64,000 nucleotides of DNA from contig NZ_JACIIZ010000017.1 of the NCBI RefSeq assembly GCF_014205765.1, positions 1 through 64,000 of the forward strand, given 5' to 3'. The position numbers and the translations under genes are program-made. Shown here in pieces: positions 8,168 to 17,014 of the stretch; the first letter of the stretch is position 1, and every line of letters starts with the position of its first letter. Source of the stretch: Nitrospirillum iridis (GTDB lineage: Bacteria; Pseudomonadota; Alphaproteobacteria; Azospirillales; Azospirillaceae). The notes beneath the pieces are model-generated. The model did no database searches. It was given only the letters and a program-made list of their open reading frames with translations, and was not told where the DNA came from.

Positions 8168-9025
8168 ATGAGTGAACGAAAAGCGGTTAAGCCCGGCCCG
8201 CAACGGGAGCCTGTGCAAAGTCGCAGCAAGGCCTCGTACGAACGGATGCTCGTGGCCGCGCAAGAGCTGTTGAAAATTCATGGCAACGATGAGTTCACCC
8301 TCACCGATGTCAGCCGCGTCGGCAAGGTTTCGGTCGGCTCCATCTATTGCCGTTTCGACAGCAAGGACGATTTGATACGCGCGGTGCAGGAGCGTGTTCA
8401 AACAAACATCCAGCATGAGCAACAGCAACTGATCGCCCGCGTGGCATTGGAGACGGGCAATCTGCATGACCTGGTCGCGGCGCTGACGGCGGGCATGGCG
8501 GAGCATCTGCGTCATCACGCGGACATTCTCAGGGCCATGATGCTGCGCGCCAACCATGACCCGGTGGTGGCCCGGTTGGGCAAGATGTCCCATCAGGCGG
8601 CCATCGCCGACATCAAGCTCGCGATTTTAAGATACCGCGATGATATCGCGCACCCTGATCCGGAGCGCGCCGTGCAGGCGGGGTTCAACATCATGTACGC
8701 GGCCGTGGCCCGTGTATTGGGGCTGGGCTCGGTGCGGGAAGAGGGGGACATGTGGGAATGGGAACAACTGAAACGCGATCTCACGCATTCCTTCGCGGCC
8801 TATCTCATGACCAAGCCTCATGTCGCCACGGTCGGGTCTCGCGAGAGCGGTCGGCCCGACTCCGTGGCCCCTTCCGAACCGCAGGGCGGCCTCCCGCGCG
8901 GAACCGAAGCCGCCGGGCTTGAGGATGGCGCCGACCAGGCCAAGCAAGCCGATGCGAACACCGCCACGCCCCCGCCCCAACGACGGCCGCGGGGCAGGCC
9001 CAGCACCAAGGCGAAGGCGGGTTAA
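8168..9025 (+). CDS. TetR/AcrR-type regulator with C-terminal AT-hook
   Basis: A 285-residue protein with a TetR-type HTH at about residues 20-70 (AAQELLKIHG, FTLTDVSRVGKVSVGSIYCRF, KDDLI) and a helical ligand-binding body to about 215. It is longer than the usual 190-230 residues: the tail is Pro/Ala-rich and ends with RRPRGRPSTKAKAG, which contains the AT-hook core PRGRP for AT-rich minor grooves. The start at 8168 is the first Met before the HTH; the open frame extends upstream without homology. Its stop TAA shares bases with the stop of the convergent GH3 gene. It is the only regulator inside the glycoside locus, so I infer it controls the AT-rich operators there. Confidence 0.85.
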   Translation: MSERKAVKPGPQREPVQSRSKASYERMLVAAQELLKIHGNDEFTLTDVSRVGKVSVGSIYCRFDSKDDLIRAVQERVQTNIQHEQQQLIARVALETGNLHDLVAALTAGMAEHLRHHADILRAMMLRANHDPVVARLGKMSHQAAIADIKLAILRYRDDIAHPDPERAVQAGFNIMYAAVARVLGLGSVREEGDMWEWEQLKRDLTHSFAAYLMTKPHVATVGSRESGRPDSVAPSEPQGGLPRGTEAAGLEDGADQAKQADANTATPPPQRRPRGRPSTKAKAG

Positions 9026-11427
9026 CAACCAGCCGCCCGCTCGACGACCAGCCGTAACGGCAGATCCAGGCTGTTCCACCCCAGCAGCACGTCGTGCCGG
9101 CCCGGTGTCGTCCGCCAACCGCCGGCCGATGTGTCCCAATGGGCGAAAGCGCGCGACGGCAACGTAAGGAGGACGGGCGCCTCCTCACCCGCCGGCACGA
9201 CGATGCTGACGAAGCCGCGCAAGTGGCGGATGCCGTCCGGCCCCGCGACGTAGGCCTGGAGAACCGCCTTGCCCGGACGCGGGCCGATATTGCGCACCTG
9301 GGCCGACACCAGGACGGCGCCGTCCGCCGCCGGGAACAGCGATGGGTCGGATACAGTGAACCGGGTATAGCCGAAACCGGCGCCGAAGGCATGCAGGGGT
9401 GCGGCGCCGGCGGCCTGCATGCCCTTGTAGCCAATGAGATGCCTCTCCCGATAGGGTACATCGCCCGAGGCCATCGGCTTCAGGCTGAAGGCGGGGTAAT
9501 CACCGTCCTGGCGGGCGATGCTCAAGGGCAAGCGGCCGCCCGGCTCCCGGTCCCCAGCCAACACCTGGGCCAAGGCGGGTCCATACTGTTCACCGGAATA
9601 CCAGGTGATCATCAAGCCCTTCACCTTTTCCTGCCATGACAGGTCGAAGGCGTGGGCCACATTGCAGATGGCCACGATATTGGGGTTCACCCCATGCAGG
9701 CGATGGAGCAGATCAACCTGCGCGGCCGGCAGGGACGTACCGGGACGGTCCTTGCTTTCCACACCTGCGTCCGCCGTCTCCCCCACCATCAGCAGAACAA
9801 CATCGGCCTCCGCCGCGGCGGCCAGGGCGCGTTCCAGCATCTCCGCCGGCAAGTCCGGACCCGCCATGCCATACCAGAGGCCTTGAGCGCGGGCCGGGGT
9901 GTAGGCCAATTCGAAGGACAGCAGCACGGGTATGCCGGCGGCCAGGTCCAGCACCACCGACTGGCTGTCGCCGCCCTTGAGCATGCCCATGAGGTCGGAC
10001 GGGGCCACCGGGCCCCCGCCGCTGTACACCTCATGGCCCCCCACCGTCAGGCGCAGCGTGCCCGTGCCACCGATGTGGACGCGGTGCGCGCCCCCCCGCT
10101 CCGGCACATACCAACCGCTGGCCCGGATGCGCCCGGCCTGTTTCAGGTGGTCCGTCCCCGGCAGGCCAACGAACCATGTCAGCGAATTGGTGTCGCGGGT
10201 TTCCGCGAACACGGGCTCGCCCTCGCCGTCGCCGACAAAGAACTCCACGGTCATGCCACGGGACGCCCCATCGCCCAGGTCACGGGCGGGCGTGACACTC
10301 AGGGGTGGCAGGCGATATTCCGGCGCCACGCCCTGCTCATACACCACCTGGATGGTGTCACCGAAGCGCTCGCGGATGGCTTGCAGCGGCGCGATGAAGT
10401 CCGGACGCACCGCGATCTTGGCGAACGTACCTCCCTGCAGACAAGGGCTGGCCGCGTTGGGACCAATGATCGCCACCCGGCGCACGGTGGCCGGTGCCAG
10501 CGGCAGCAGGCCGCCCTCGTTCTTCAGCAGCACGAAGCCAGCGGCGGCGGCCTCGATCAGCACAGCGTCCGGGTCGGCCACGGCCGTGCCGATCGGCAGC
10601 CCGTCGATGGTCCGCACGGCCCCGGCCACGCGTCCCGCCGCATCGGCCAGCCGCTCTGCCGACACCGTGCCCGCCGCCACGGCGGCGGCGAACTTCGTCC
10701 CCAGCACCCGATCCGGGCCCGGCATGTCCAGATCCAAGCCCGCCAGGGCGGAGCGCAATGTGTCGCGACCCCCGAACCAGTCGGATACGATGAAGCCGGG
10801 GTAACGCCAGTCGCCCTTGACGATCTCGGTCAGCAGTTGGCGATGTTCCACGCAATAATGGCCGTTCAGGCGGTTGTAGGCCGCCAGGATGCCGACGCAG
10901 CCCGCCGTCGCCGCCATCTCGAACGGCAACAGGTAGACCTCGCGCAGCGCGCGATCATCGACCACGGCGTTCATGCTGTCCCGATCGGTCTCGCTGTCGT
11001 TGCACACCAGGTGCTTGGCGACGGACCCCACCCCTTGGCTTTGCAGGCCGCCGATCCAGGCGGACCCCAGGACGCCGGCGAGATAGGGATCCTCGCCGAA
11101 CAGCTCGAACGCGCGGCCACAGAGGGGACTGCGTTGCAGGTTCAGGTTGGGCGCCAGGACGGCGTCGACGCCCAGGCGCCGCGCCTCGCCGCCGACAATG
11201 GCGCCAACGCGGGCCACCAGGTCGGCATCGAAACTGGCACCAAGGGCGGTGCCGCATGGGGTGAGAACGGCGACGTCCCGCTCGTCCACCCGGCCCGACG
11301 CGATACCCATGGGGCCATCCGCCATCTTGATGGAGCGGATGCCGGGCAGCTCGGCCGTCGACCACATGTCACGACCACTCGTCAACGGGGCGATGGCAAA
11401 GGGATCGTCGGGCAAATCGACAGACAT
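9022..11427 (-). CDS. Glycoside hydrolase family 3 protein with inserted PA14 domain
   Basis: An 801-residue GH3 enzyme. The (beta/alpha)8 domain contains GRAFELFGEDP, KHL (Lys about 138) and the catalytic nucleophile Asp about 216 in IVSDWFGG. The second domain carries a candidate acid/base Glu around residue 590 (GVESKDRPG). A PA14-like beta insert lies about 390-530 (FFVGDGEGE to LWYGMAGP), as in beta-glucosidases acting on plant glycosides. A fibronectin-III-like C-terminus follows. There is no signal peptide, so it probably acts in the cytoplasm on imported glycosides. It is the last gene after LLM oxidase and FMN reductase (28-base gap). Likely beta-glucosidase; other beta-glycosidase activity is possible. 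Confidence 0.88.
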   Translation of the reverse strand: MSVDLPDDPFAIAPLTSGRDMWSTAELPGIRSIKMADGPMGIASGRVDERDVAVLTPCGTALGASFDADLVARVGAIVGGEARRLGVDAVLAPNLNLQRSPLCGRAFELFGEDPYLAGVLGSAWIGGLQSQGVGSVAKHLVCNDSETDRDSMNAVVDDRALREVYLLPFEMAATAGCVGILAAYNRLNGHYCVEHRQLLTEIVKGDWRYPGFIVSDWFGGRDTLRSALAGLDLDMPGPDRVLGTKFAAAVAAGTVSAERLADAAGRVAGAVRTIDGLPIGTAVADPDAVLIEAAAAGFVLLKNEGGLLPLAPATVRRVAIIGPNAASPCLQGGTFAKIAVRPDFIAPLQAIRERFGDTIQVVYEQGVAPEYRLPPLSVTPARDLGDGASRGMTVEFFVGDGEGEPVFAETRDTNSLTWFVGLPGTDHLKQAGRIRASGWYVPERGGAHRVHIGGTGTLRLTVGGHEVYSGGGPVAPSDLMGMLKGGDSQSVVLDLAAGIPVLLSFELAYTPARAQGLWYGMAGPDLPAEMLERALAAAAEADVVLLMVGETADAGVESKDRPGTSLPAAQVDLLHRLHGVNPNIVAICNVAHAFDLSWQEKVKGLMITWYSGEQYGPALAQVLAGDREPGGRLPLSIARQDGDYPAFSLKPMASGDVPYRERHLIGYKGMQAAGAAPLHAFGAGFGYTRFTVSDPSLFPAADGAVLVSAQVRNIGPRPGKAVLQAYVAGPDGIRHLRGFVSIVVPAGEEAPVLLTLPSRAFAHWDTSAGGWRTTPGRHDVLLGWNSLDLPLRLVVERAAGC

Positions 11428-11455
11428 TCGGAAATTCCCCTTACGGCGCTGGCGG

Positions 11456-12016
11456 TCAGAGGTCGGCCAGCAGCATGATTTGTTGGGCCTGAACCTGGAC
11501 CTGTTCCAGGATGCCCGCGTCGACCAGGTGACCCTCGGCATCGAAGGGCTTCTGCGCCACGGTGTTCACGGCGATGCCCAGCGGGGTGGGCCATCCCCGC
11601 ATCGCGTGGACGATGCCGCGCAAGGCGGTGAGCGTCACGCCACCCGCCTGCCAGCCCGCCGCCGTGACCGCCAAACCGACCGGCAACCCATCGAAATAGA
11701 CGCGGTCGTCGTCGCGCAAATCCTCCAGCAGGTCGATGGCGTTCTTCACCAAGCCGGAGACACCGCCATGATAGCCGGGCGACCCGATGACCAAGCCGTT
11801 CGCGGCGCGCACCGCGTCCACGAATTCGCGCTGCTCCACCGTACGCTGGCGGTTTTCGGGCGCGAAATGCGGCAGGGCCGCCAGGTCGGCGCCGCCGAAC
11901 AGCCGGGTTTCGGCGCCGAGTGCCCTGGCGGCCGACAGTACGGCCGCCACCATGCGCTCCCCCGATGAACCCGGACGGGTGGTGCCGCCGAAGCCGACGA
12001 TCAGCGGCCGGCTCAT
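11456..12016 (-). CDS. NADPH-dependent FMN reductase
   Basis: A 186-residue flavodoxin-fold reductase: an N-terminal GGTTRPGSSG phosphate-binding loop and the family hallmark GSPGYHGGVSGLVKNAIDLL (about residues 85-104). It would supply reduced FMN. Its ATG at 12016 overlaps the TGA of the upstream luciferase-like gene (ATGA), so the two are translationally coupled, which is the layout of a two-component flavin monooxygenase. Confidence 0.85.
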   Translation of the reverse strand: MSRPLIVGFGGTTRPGSSGERMVAAVLSAARALGAETRLFGGADLAALPHFAPENRQRTVEQREFVDAVRAANGLVIGSPGYHGGVSGLVKNAIDLLEDLRDDDRVYFDGLPVGLAVTAAGWQAGGVTLTALRGIVHAMRGWPTPLGIAVNTVAQKPFDAEGHLVDAGILEQVQVQAQQIMLLADL

Positions 12017-13122
12017 CGCCCTCCCTCCCTGAGGGCCGGGATGACCTTCCGGGCCATGAGGTCCAGCGTCTGATTGGCATAGGCCATACGCCGTTCCGTC
12101 AGGGGGCCGGTCAGCATGCCGCAGAGGATGTTGCCGATGCCCAGTTCCTGGTAGGGCCGCAGGTGCTCGATCACCGTCTCGGGGCTGCCGTAAAGGCACC
12201 AAGTGCCGATCCAGTCGTCCGTCAGGGCGTTGGGGGTCCGGTCCGTCTTCTTGTTGGCCTCCGTCGCCTCGGCCTTGGCGTTGAAGGCCGCCTCGCGGTC
12301 AACGGCCTCCTGGTAGACGGTCAGGATTTCCTCCAGTTCCCGGCGGGCTTGCGCCTCGGTTTCCGCCACATGCACACACTGATAGGTGTGCGTCGTCCAG
12401 GACAGGGCGTCGGCGACCACCTCGGGCGCATGGCCGGCCGCCATCAGCATGTCGCGATACGCGGTGAAAAATTTCCGGACATGGACCATGGGCTCCGTCC
12501 CGCCGATCCGGGGCGGGGTGAAGGCCGGAATGAAGGCGGGCCAGCCATGATCCGCCGCGCGCCGCGCGCTGCTTTCCTTCATGGCCACCGGCATCAACTT
12601 GGCGTGGCCCGCGCTGTAGGCCACCGGCGCGATGCGCTGAACCACCTCGCCCTTGTAGTGGCCGTTGTCAAAGGCAACCGGCGCGTCGTGCGGGGCCTTG
12701 GCCCATAGCTTTTCAGCGATGGCCAGGTTCTCCTCCGCCAGGCGCGAGGCCTCTTTGTAATTCACGCCGAAGCCGATCATCTCTTCCGGCGTCGTGCCGC
12801 TGCCCACACCGACCAGGACCCGGCCCTGGGTCAGTTGATCCAGGATGTTGATGCGTTCGACGAACCGCACGGGATGGTGCAGTGGCACCGTGGTGACGGA
12901 GAAGCCGAAATGCACCCGCTTCAGACGCGCCGCCAGGTAAGCCGCGAACATGAACGGATCGGACGCCATGGGCATGTAGCCCGTGAAATGGTGGTCTGGC
13001 AGGAAAACGGCGTCGAAACCAGCCGCTTCCGCCCGTTCGGCATGGTCGATCATGCCCATCATCACGGCGCGGTCTTGCTCCGGCCCCATGGAGCGAGCGT
13101 TCAGAAAGGTTGAGAAGCGCAC
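12013..13122 (-). CDS. LLM-class flavin-dependent oxidoreductase (luciferase-like)
   Basis: A 369-residue bacterial-luciferase-like TIM barrel. Recognisable stretches are the N-terminal RAEAAGFDAVFLPDHHF, a VHFGFSVTTVPLHHPVRFVER strand-helix unit, and GRVLVGVGSG. It starts with GTG at 13122, with GGAGGAAA ideally spaced. Such enzymes use FMNH2 and O2 to hydroxylate or cleave substrates; the reductase encoded next would feed it. It shares an operon with a GH3 glycosidase, so the substrate may be a glycoside or aglycone. Substrate not predictable from sequence. Operator C (13211-13224) lies 89 bases upstream. Confidence 0.85.
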   Translation of the reverse strand: MRFSTFLNARSMGPEQDRAVMMGMIDHAERAEAAGFDAVFLPDHHFTGYMPMASDPFMFAAYLAARLKRVHFGFSVTTVPLHHPVRFVERINILDQLTQGRVLVGVGSGTTPEEMIGFGVNYKEASRLAEENLAIAEKLWAKAPHDAPVAFDNGHYKGEVVQRIAPVAYSAGHAKLMPVAMKESSARRAADHGWPAFIPAFTPPRIGGTEPMVHVRKFFTAYRDMLMAAGHAPEVVADALSWTTHTYQCVHVAETEAQARRELEEILTVYQEAVDREAAFNAKAEATEANKKTDRTPNALTDDWIGTWCLYGSPETVIEHLRPYQELGIGNILCGMLTGPLTERRMAYANQTLDLMARKVIPALREGGR

Positions 13123-13210
13123 TGTTTCCTCCGTTAGGTCGCCCTGTTCCGGCCCCGGCCCGTTCTGTGGCGGTCCAGTCGGCCGTCACGCCGGACTCGG
13201 TATATAAATT

Positions 13211-13224
13211 AGAATTGGTATTCT
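13211..13224. promoter_or_regulatory. Candidate operator C (best palindrome of the set)
   Basis: AGAATTGGTATTCT has perfect 5-bp arms AGAAT/ATTCT around 4 bases, extended by flanking AAATT and TAATTT. It lies between the divergent LLM operon and MFS operon. Confidence 0.55.
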
Positions 13225-13370
13225 TAATTTGTAACCAGCCGAACCGATGGGCGTCAACCGAAACCCGCGAGCAGCGCCAAAAGTCGCTTTTTTTGGGGAA
13301 AAAATTAGGTTCTTGGCCTGGCCGCCGACTCCCGCGTTGACAAAACAGTTCCCCCATCATCATTATTTTC

Positions 13371-13384
13371 AAAATAATTATTCT
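13371..13384. promoter_or_regulatory. Candidate operator D
   Basis: AAAATAATTATTCT matches the right half perfectly and is one base off in the left. It is 34 bases before the MFS start, next to a second palindrome ATTATTTT-C-AAAATAAT (13362-13378) that it partly overlaps. Confidence 0.4.
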
Positions 13385-13417
13385 GTTACGGCGCACGACG
13401 CCGGAGGGAGGATATTC

Positions 13418-14668
13418 ATGGCGGATCGGGCGATCGTCGCTCCGACTCAGGGCGCCCAACGCAAGGCCGGTTTGGGCAAGGCCGGTTTGGGACAGGGGAT
13501 CATCCTGGTGATCAGCGGTTTCCTGCCCATCCTGGCGATCATCTCGCTGGCCCCGGCGGTACCGACCATCCTGGACCATTTCCATGATGTCGCTAACGCA
13601 TCGCTGCTGGTGCCGGTACTGGTCTCAGCACCTGGCTTGGCCATCGCCGTGTTGGCGCCCTTCGCCGGGCTGGCTGTCGACCGGTTCGGCCGCCGGCCGC
13701 TGCTGGTCTGGTCGACACTGCTCTACGGTATCGCGGGCGCCTTGCCCTATTTCCTGGACAGCCTGTATTCCGTCATCGCATCGCGGCTGTTGCTGGGGGT
13801 GACGGAGGCGGCGATCCTGACCATCGTCAACACCCTCATCGCCGACTATTACGACCCGGCGGGCCGGCGCAAATGGCTGGTCATCCAAGGGGTGACCGGC
13901 TCAGCGATGGCCCCTGCCGTGATCGCGGCCTCCGGCCTGCTGACCGAACTGCGCTGGAACGGCGTTTTCCTCATCTACCTTATCGCCCTGCCCATTTTCG
14001 TGGGCATGTACGCCCTGATCTTCGAGCCTGAAAAATCCACCGCGGCGGACTCAGTCTCCGCCAATGGTGGCGTCCGCGCCCCCGCCTTCCCGCTGCAGGC
14101 CGTGGCGCTGTATGGCGCGGTCACCCTGCTGGCCTCCACGATCTATTACGTCTTCATCATCCAAGGCGGCCTGGTGTTCCGCGAAGTCGGGGTCGACAGC
14201 CCCAGCAGGGTGGGCACCTTGATCTCGATCGCCAGCATCGGCGTTCCCATCGGCACGCTCTTGTTCGGCTACCTCGGCAAACGGGCCACGGCGCTGCAGT
14301 TGGCGGGCATTTTCGCCTTGCTGGGCGTTGGCCTCACGGGCGTGGGGCTGGCCAGTGACTACAAAGTCATGGTGGCGCTTCTGCTGTTGCAGCAGATGGG
14401 CGCCGGCATGACGGTGCCGTCCCTGATCGCCTGGGCACAGGGCGTGCTGCCGTTCGCCCACCGCGGGCGCGGCATGGGCATCTGGGCGTCCTGCTTCTTT
14501 CTCGGCCAATTCACCAGCCCCTTCTTCGTCGCCGGCGCCAGGGCGCTGACGGACGGAACGGTGCAGGCGGCCTTCGTCACCATGGGCCTCGTGGCCCTGG
14601 CGGCCGGCACCGTGGCGCTGGCGGCCCTGCTTAAGGCCAAACCGTCCCCCGTGGACGCCACTCCCTGA
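13418..14668 (+). CDS. MFS transporter (12-TM, sugar/organic solute)
   Basis: A 416-residue major facilitator with about 12 hydrophobic segments and the loop 2-3 motif LAVDRFGRRPLL. The start at 13418 has GGAGGGAGG upstream. It is the first gene of an operon with an Hyi-like isomerase and a GPH symporter, and divergent from the LLM operon. The N-terminus contains a duplicated KAGLG. Substrate unknown; context suggests a sugar, sugar acid or aglycone. Confidence 0.85.
   Translation: MADRAIVAPTQGAQRKAGLGKAGLGQGIILVISGFLPILAIISLAPAVPTILDHFHDVANASLLVPVLVSAPGLAIAVLAPFAGLAVDRFGRRPLLVWSTLLYGIAGALPYFLDSLYSVIASRLLLGVTEAAILTIVNTLIADYYDPAGRRKWLVIQGVTGSAMAPAVIAASGLLTELRWNGVFLIYLIALPIFVGMYALIFEPEKSTAADSVSANGGVRAPAFPLQAVALYGAVTLLASTIYYVFIIQGGLVFREVGVDSPSRVGTLISIASIGVPIGTLLFGYLGKRATALQLAGIFALLGVGLTGVGLASDYKVMVALLLLQQMGAGMTVPSLIAWAQGVLPFAHRGRGMGIWASCFFLGQFTSPFFVAGARALTDGTVQAAFVTMGLVALAAGTVALAALLKAKPSPVDATP
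13462..13491 (+). repeat. Perfect 15-bp tandem duplication in the MFS gene
   Basis: CAAGGCCGGTTTGGG occurs at 13462-13476 and again at 13477-13491. It is in frame and encodes KAGLG twice in the cytoplasmic N-terminus. Confidence 0.8.
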
Positions 14669-14752
14669 GCCGCAGGCGACGGAACCATTCCACCATGAGG
14701 CCCGCGTCCCGCCGAAGCGGCGGCGCCCCCTTTCCAGCCCAGGAGTTACCCC

Positions 14753-15520
14753 ATGTATCTCGCAGCGTGCATCGAGTGGCTGTTCGCCGCCGAGCATCAG
14801 TCCTTCCCTGATCGCATCCACGCCGCCAAAGCCGCCGGGCTGAAGGCGGTGGAATTCCACCTGTGGCGGGACAAGCCGCTGGACGACGTGCGCCGCGCCC
14901 TGGATGAGACCGGGGTTCGGTTGACCAGCATGGTGGTCGAACCACGGCGCAGCCTGGTCGACCCCGCCCAGCATGATGAATTTCTGGCGGCAGTGCGCGA
15001 CAGCCTGCAGGCCGCGAAGGAGGCCGGGGCGCAGGCCCTGGTGGTGGCATCCGGCTTCACCCGGCCGGAGGTGTCGCGCCAGGAACAGCACGCGATCGCC
15101 GTCGGTGTCCTTAAACGGGCAGCCGCGTTGGCCGAACAAGCCGGCATCCCGCTGGTGCTGGAACCGCTCAACACCCGCGTCGAACATCCAGGCATGTTCC
15201 TCGACAGCACGGCCGAAGGACTGGACATGGTGGAGGAGGTTGGCAGCCCCAATCTGCGCCTGCTCTACGACATGTACCATTCCACCGTCATGGGGGAAGA
15301 TCCGGCCCAGGTTTTGGCCGGACGTTTCCACCTGGTGGGGCATGTCCAGGTGGCCGATGTGCCTGGCCGGCATCAGCCGGGCAGCGGCACGGTGGATTGG
15401 GCGCGCTACATCGGCATCCTGCGGGAACTGGGGTACACCGGCGCCGTGGGCCTGGAATACAAGCCCCAGGGCCCGACCTTGGAAACGCTGGCGACGGCCC
15501 GCGCCGCGCTGAGCCTGTAA
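14753..15520 (+). CDS. Hydroxypyruvate isomerase-like TIM-barrel protein
   Basis: A 255-residue xylose-isomerase-like TIM barrel of the Hyi type. Diagnostic pieces are LEPLNTR-EHPGMFL with Glu137, LLYDMYHS with Asp173, HVQVADVPGRHQPGSG with the metal-binding His, and LEYKPQ with Glu235. These are the usual E-D-H-E metal ligands. Hyi interconverts hydroxypyruvate and tartronate semialdehyde, but close relatives act on keto-sugars. Its place between two sugar transporters in a 3-keto-glycoside locus favours a keto-sugar epimerase or isomerase role (inference). AGGAG lies 7 bases before the ATG. Confidence 0.8.
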   Translation: MYLAACIEWLFAAEHQSFPDRIHAAKAAGLKAVEFHLWRDKPLDDVRRALDETGVRLTSMVVEPRRSLVDPAQHDEFLAAVRDSLQAAKEAGAQALVVASGFTRPEVSRQEQHAIAVGVLKRAAALAEQAGIPLVLEPLNTRVEHPGMFLDSTAEGLDMVEEVGSPNLRLLYDMYHSTVMGEDPAQVLAGRFHLVGHVQVADVPGRHQPGSGTVDWARYIGILRELGYTGAVGLEYKPQGPTLETLATARAALSL

Positions 15521-15542
15521 CCCCACAGCGGAGTCTCCGGCG

Positions 15543-16946
15543 ATGTCCACGCGAAATGGGGGTGGCATCGCCCTCCCCACCCCTCCCCATCCATCCGCCA
15601 CCGCCACCGCCACCGCCACCGGGGGGAACGCCACCGCGTCTCCGCCCGGCGGCGGTCTTCCCTGGAAAGCCAAGATCAGCTACGGCGCCGGCGATTTCGC
15701 CTTCGGCCTCTGCTGGAACATGGTCGGGGCCTTCCTGCTCTATTTCTATACCGATGTCGCGCTGCTGCCCGTGGGCGTGGTCGGCACCCTGTTCCTGTTG
15801 TCACGGCTGCTGGATGCCGGCATCGACCCCGTGGTCGGGATGCTGGTGGACCGCACACGCAGCCGTTGGGGACGGACCCGCCCCTACTTCCTCTACGGCG
15901 CGGTGCCGTTCGGCCTCCTGTCGGTGGCCGTCTTCTACGTGCCGCCCTTCGGGGACACGGGCAAGCTGGTCTGGGCCGGCGCCACCTTCATCATCCTGGG
16001 CCTGCTGTTTTCCGTCGTGAACATCCCCTATAGCGCCCTGCTGCCCATGATGACCGGCCGCCAGGAGGAACGGGTGCAGGTCGGCAGCCTGCGCTCCGCC
16101 GGCACAGCCCTGTCCGTCATCTTCGCCACCGCCGGCACCATGCCCCTGGTGACGGCGCTGGGCGGCGGGGACAAGGCCCAGGGCTTCCTGCTGACCGCCC
16201 TGCTGGCGGCCAGCGTTTCGGTGGCGCTGATCCTGAACCTATTCGCCAACTGCCGCGAAATCATCCACGACGGGGGCGAGGAGCCGCCCGCCACCTTGTC
16301 GGCCATCTCGAATATGGTTCGCAACCGAGCCTGGCTGGTGGTGTTCGCGTTCACCACCTTGAACTTCATCCGCTTCGGTGCCGTGCTGGCGGTGACGGCC
16401 TATTTCGCCCTGAACGTCCTGCATCAGCCGTGGATGATCTCCATCCTGCTGCCGGCGATCTCCGGCACGCTGCTGATCGGATCGGCGATCGCGCCGCCCT
16501 ATCTGCGCCGCTTCGGCATGCGCCAGGGCAACCGCCTGGTGCTGATCCTGGCAACCGGGCTGTACCTGGTCCTACCCCTGGCGGAGGGCCAGCCCTGGCT
16601 GTTCCTGGCGATTTACATCCTGGCCTCGGTCCTTATCAGCGTGACCATGACGGCGATCTTCGCCATGGCGGCCGAGACCGTGGACTATCACCAGGCCCGC
16701 TTCGGCGTCCGGCATGAGGGCTTGCTGTCGGCGGGCATCAGCCTGTCGACCAAAATCGGCATGGCCCTGGGCGGCGCCGTCGTCGCCTATGGACTGGCAT
16801 GGGTCGACTACAGTCCGGCTGCCGTCAGCGATGGCGCCGTTCACATGGTGCATGCGCTTTACTATGTGCCCGCGGTCGTGGTGCTGGTCCTACAAACCAT
16901 CTGCATCAGCTTCTATCCCGCCATACCCAGGCGCCCCCAGGCCTGA
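15543..16946 (+). CDS. GPH-family sugar:cation symporter (MFS)
   Basis: A 467-residue transporter of the glycoside-pentoside-hexuronide family: ISYGAGDFAFGLCWN near the first helix, and DPVVGMLVDRTRSRWGRTRPY, the family signature, in loop 2-3. About 12 membrane segments. The first 40 residues are an unusual Ser/Ala/Thr/Gly-rich extension that includes a hexanucleotide microsatellite. It lies 22 bases after the Hyi-like gene in the same operon and should import the (keto)sugar or glycoside handled there. Confidence 0.88.
   Translation: MSTRNGGGIALPTPPHPSATATATATGGNATASPPGGGLPWKAKISYGAGDFAFGLCWNMVGAFLLYFYTDVALLPVGVVGTLFLLSRLLDAGIDPVVGMLVDRTRSRWGRTRPYFLYGAVPFGLLSVAVFYVPPFGDTGKLVWAGATFIILGLLFSVVNIPYSALLPMMTGRQEERVQVGSLRSAGTALSVIFATAGTMPLVTALGGGDKAQGFLLTALLAASVSVALILNLFANCREIIHDGGEEPPATLSAISNMVRNRAWLVVFAFTTLNFIRFGAVLAVTAYFALNVLHQPWMISILLPAISGTLLIGSAIAPPYLRRFGMRQGNRLVLILATGLYLVLPLAEGQPWLFLAIYILASVLISVTMTAIFAMAAETVDYHQARFGVRHEGLLSAGISLSTKIGMALGGAVVAYGLAWVDYSPAAVSDGAVHMVHALYYVPAVVVLVLQTICISFYPAIPRRPQA
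15597..15620 (+). repeat. Hexanucleotide microsatellite (GCCACC)x4
   Basis: Four exact GCCACC copies encode Ala-Thr repeats in the N-terminal extension of the GPH symporter. Copy-number change would stay in frame. Confidence 0.8.
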
Positions 16947-16957
16947 GGCCGGCATAA

Positions 16958-16989
16958 GAAAAGGGCGCGGCGATCAGGCCGCCGCGCCC
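16958..16989 (-). terminator. Terminator between convergent GPH and deglycosidase genes
   Basis: Perfect stem GGGCGCGGCG (16963-16972) / CGCCGCGCCC (16980-16989) with a 7-base loop. On the minus strand it is followed by a T-rich run (AAGAAAA at 16956-16962 on the plus strand), so it ends minus-strand transcripts best and may work both ways. Confidence 0.8.
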
Positions 16990-17014
16990 CCAGTACCGGC
17001 ATGGAAAGGAAGAG

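Noticed and set aside
9652..11478. A 608-codon open frame antisense to the GH3 gene
   Set aside because: Arg/Ala/Gly/Gln-rich shadow of GC-rich coding DNA with no family signature; the minus strand encodes a clear GH3 enzyme.
15597..15620. (GCCACC)x4 considered as a phase-variable switch
   Set aside because: Six-base units keep the frame, so copy change cannot turn the gene off.
14051..15673. A 540-codon open frame spanning MFS, Hyi-like and GPH genes on the minus strand
   Set aside because: Crosses three real genes and their spacers, lacks motifs and a ribosome site.
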